A stretch of DNA of 64,000 nucleotides, taken from an uncultured Flavobacteriaceae bacterium (GTDB lineage Bacteria; Bacteroidota; Bacteroidia; Flavobacteriales; Flavobacteriaceae). A model generated the notes under the pieces. It worked only from the letters and a program-made list of their open reading frames with translations. It had not been told where the DNA came from and did no database searches. Positions 62,409 to 64,000 of this stretch are shown here, piece by piece (the first letter of the stretch is position 1; each line of letters begins with the position of its first letter). The stretch is from contig CALLUG010000001.1 in the NCBI GenBank assembly GCA_938011315.1, forward strand, positions 47,796 to 111,795. Direction: 5' to 3'. The position numbers were made by a program, and so were the translations under genes.

Positions 62409-63566
62409 ATGAAGTACTTAATTAAAATCACTTCTATATTCTTAATCACTGTTTTTTCATGTTCAAAGAAGAAGAATACTGATTACACATTTAAAAATTT
62501 GACATCTAAAAATATAAAGCTTAATTCAATAAAATTAGACACTTTGAATTATCTTGAATTAGAATCCTCTCTTTCTGGTTACTTAGAAGTTAAAAATGAT
62601 TCATTGCATTTTATAGACAATCAATATGGATGGGTTTTTTCATTTAATAGTAAAGGACAATTAAAATCAAGAAGAATGGGTCAAGGTAAAGGTCCAAAAG
62701 AAATAAACACATCATCTATAGATGGTTTTGTTAGTTTAAACACAGGTGAAAGGTTATTTCTAGGGTCTTCTTTTGATGTTCACATACACAAACCTAATTT
62801 GGAGAGAAAAGCTAGTTTTATAATGGGCTGGAAAGGTAATCAAGATGCTGAAAAAGTAAGAAGGCAACCTGTTCCTGATGCTAGTGAATTTGCCTTATAT
62901 ACCCTAGATTACGAACATCTAAAATTAAGAAATGACAGTAATGATAACATTTACATTCCTATCTACGGAGAAAATGAAAGATTTAATGGTTTTATAAACT
63001 CTAGATATTATGATGAAGGTAGAATCCTCGCCAAGTTAAGTTTAAAAAGCGGAAAAGTAGAAAAAATCTTCGGTAGGAGATCAAAAGAATATCTAAAACA
63101 TAAGTACGTAGGTCAACACGCATATTTTTCATATGATATTGACAAGAATGATAAATTTTATATTTCTCATGAAATTGATTCATTAATTTATGTTTATGAT
63201 AAAGATTTTAAACCATTATTTTCATTTGGAAACAATGGTTTAAAAATGGATACCGATTATTACAAAGTTTTAAATTTTGACCTTAATGAGGTTAGAAAAG
63301 CATTATTTGAAAGTAAACCAAATAAAGGTTGGTTTAGTTATTTAGAATATATAGATGAATATGATTTACTTTTTAGAAGTTATAAAAAAAGTGGTTCAGA
63401 AAAATTCGAAGGATTACAAATTTATAAGGGGGTAGAATTGATTGCAGATATAGAAGTGCCTAAAGGATTTAAGGTTATTGGTAATATCGGGAATACTTTT
63501 TATTCTGATATAATAATAGAAGATGATATAAAAATGAAAAGTTATTCTTTTAAATTAAATCTCTAA
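62409..63566 (+). CDS. Six-bladed beta-propeller lipoprotein (TolB-like, BF3164/6-blade family)
   Basis: SPII signal with lipobox VFSC (C18), then six-bladed propeller repeats (about residues 45-380): YLEVKNDSLHFIDNQYGWVF, LKSRRMGQGKGPKEI, KNDKFYISHEIDSLIYVYDK (core FYISHEIDSLIYVYD) and TDYYKVLNFDL. The family is common in Bacteroidota next to NVEALA-type peptide and DUF1573 genes; no function is established. Length 385 with an intact frame, unlike both flanking genes. Codon use is more AT-rich and Lys/Asn-rich than the housekeeping genes. Confidence 0.82.
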   Translation: MKYLIKITSIFLITVFSCSKKKNTDYTFKNLTSKNIKLNSIKLDTLNYLELESSLSGYLEVKNDSLHFIDNQYGWVFSFNSKGQLKSRRMGQGKGPKEINTSSIDGFVSLNTGERLFLGSSFDVHIHKPNLERKASFIMGWKGNQDAEKVRRQPVPDASEFALYTLDYEHLKLRNDSNDNIYIPIYGENERFNGFINSRYYDEGRILAKLSLKSGKVEKIFGRRSKEYLKHKYVGQHAYFSYDIDKNDKFYISHEIDSLIYVYDKDFKPLFSFGNNGLKMDTDYYKVLNFDLNEVRKALFESKPNKGWFSYLEYIDEYDLLFRSYKKSGSEKFEGLQIYKGVELIADIEVPKGFKVIGNIGNTFYSDIIIEDDIKMKSYSFKLNL

Positions 63567-63572
63567 AAAACT

Positions 63573-64000
63573 ATGCTTATCATGAAAAATATAATTATAA
63601 CATTTTTAATAACTGTGATATCATTTGCTTATCAAAAAGTTACAAAGTTAAACGTTTCATCTAATGAAAAAAAAGAAACGATAAACAATACGACAGAAGG
63701 TACAGGTAAAATAAAATTTGATAGTAGGGTTACTGACATAGAAACAGTAATTGAAGGAGAGTCTGTCGAGGCTATCTTCAATTTTGAAAAATGTTGGGGA
63801 AGCCCCATTACAAATAGAGTATGTCAACCCTGATTGTATTTGTACTAATATTTAAAGTCAGTTATAAACCGAAAAGTTAGTGCCCTAAAATCCGCTACTT
63901 TTCATATACAAGCACGTTATAATGAATATTGAGCATAGTACAGTTCAACGATTAGAAGTTTTTAACACCTTAAATGTTGAAGTGTTTATTAAAAGAGAAG
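63573..64000 (+). pseudogene. Frameshifted DUF1573 protein gene, runs off the window
   Basis: Start MLIMKNIIITFLITVISFAY (the ATG at 63582 is also possible), an N-terminal signal, then KIKFDSRVTDIETVIEGESV with EAIFNFEK. After a break near 63790 the +1/-1 frame reads NVGEAPLQIEYVNPDCICTN, the usual DUF1573 pattern (FxFxNxGxxPLxIxxVxPxCxCT). It then stops at once, and later frames contain FKVSYKPKS and a long piece near the window end (STVQRLEVFNTLNVEVFIKR). At least two frame breaks, so it is a pseudogene here. DUF1573 often accompanies propeller/NVEALA genes. Confidence 0.6.

Noticed and set aside
1..64000. Prophage, insertion sequence, integrase or CRISPR array
   Set aside because: No transposase, integrase, phage structural or cas genes and no spaced direct repeats were seen in the six frames or by reading the sequence.

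Overview
The window is AT-rich bacterial DNA that reads as a chromosome segment of a marine-type member of the Bacteroidota, most likely Flavobacteriaceae. The signs are repeated TAnnTTTG promoter -7 boxes in place of sigma70 sites, little Shine-Dalgarno signal, many SPII lipoproteins and one-POTRA outer-membrane barrels, an S16 protein with a long C-terminal tail, Bacteroidota-type ComEC, thymidine kinase and GlyRS, and families such as DUF6268, DUF5522 and TIGR04282/TIGR04283. No genus is claimed.

Layout. 1-8.5 kb: the 3' part of a large outer-membrane protein gene, then a minus-strand run of housekeeping genes (asd, mscL, alr, tdk, an M14 peptidase, a DUF1348 protein, metK). metK is preceded by a well-formed SAM-II riboswitch placed at its promoter. 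8.86-11.8 kb: a Sau3AI-like restriction endonuclease, its C5-cytosine methyltransferase and a frameshifted XRE controller gene, inserted between metK and an RND adaptor that has no pump gene beside it. 13-22.3 kb: glyS, comF, an Ig-like lipoprotein, an omega-amidase-like nitrilase, a gamma carbonic anhydrase, an M20 dipeptidase, tRNA-Leu(TAG), and a two-gene signalling unit made of a Ras-like GTPase and a histidine kinase with a degenerate receiver.

22.4-28.7 kb: an arsenosugar biosynthesis cluster (peroxidase-like protein, arsS, exported rhodanese, TIGR04282 protein, purine nucleoside phosphorylase, arsM, DUF547 lipoprotein, TIGR04283 glycosyltransferase). Its enzymes form a plausible sequence: arsenite methylation, radical-SAM adenosyl transfer, removal of adenine, then glycosyl modification. 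28.7-41.4 kb: tandem BamA/TamA-like proteins, thiL, a NarL-type regulator with a non-canonical receiver, nadE, a mannose-1-phosphate guanylyltransferase, a SprT-like protein, a DUF6268 barrel, rpsP-rimM-trmN6, an acyl-CoA dehydrogenase and a polyprenyl synthase.

41.5-48.2 kb: a complete TetR-TolC-adaptor-RND efflux operon. 48.2-61.6 kb: era, a PhoR/PhoB-like pair, comEC, an NlpC/P60 lipoprotein, lpxB, a small membrane protein, surE, a C-terminal processing protease, a lone DppC-type permease, an NUC-type endonuclease, a porin-like barrel and a DUF4136 lipoprotein. The last 2.4 kb is a decaying accessory zone: an intact 55-residue DUF5522 gene, then remnants of small exported peptides (one NVEALA-like), an intact six-bladed beta-propeller lipoprotein and a frameshifted DUF1573 gene.

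The most notable items are the arsenosugar cluster, the SAM-II riboswitch on metK, the GTPase/kinase unit and two degenerate receivers, the R-M island with its broken controller, the decayed peptide/propeller/DUF1573 locus, and a repeated promoter layout that predicts leaderless mRNAs.
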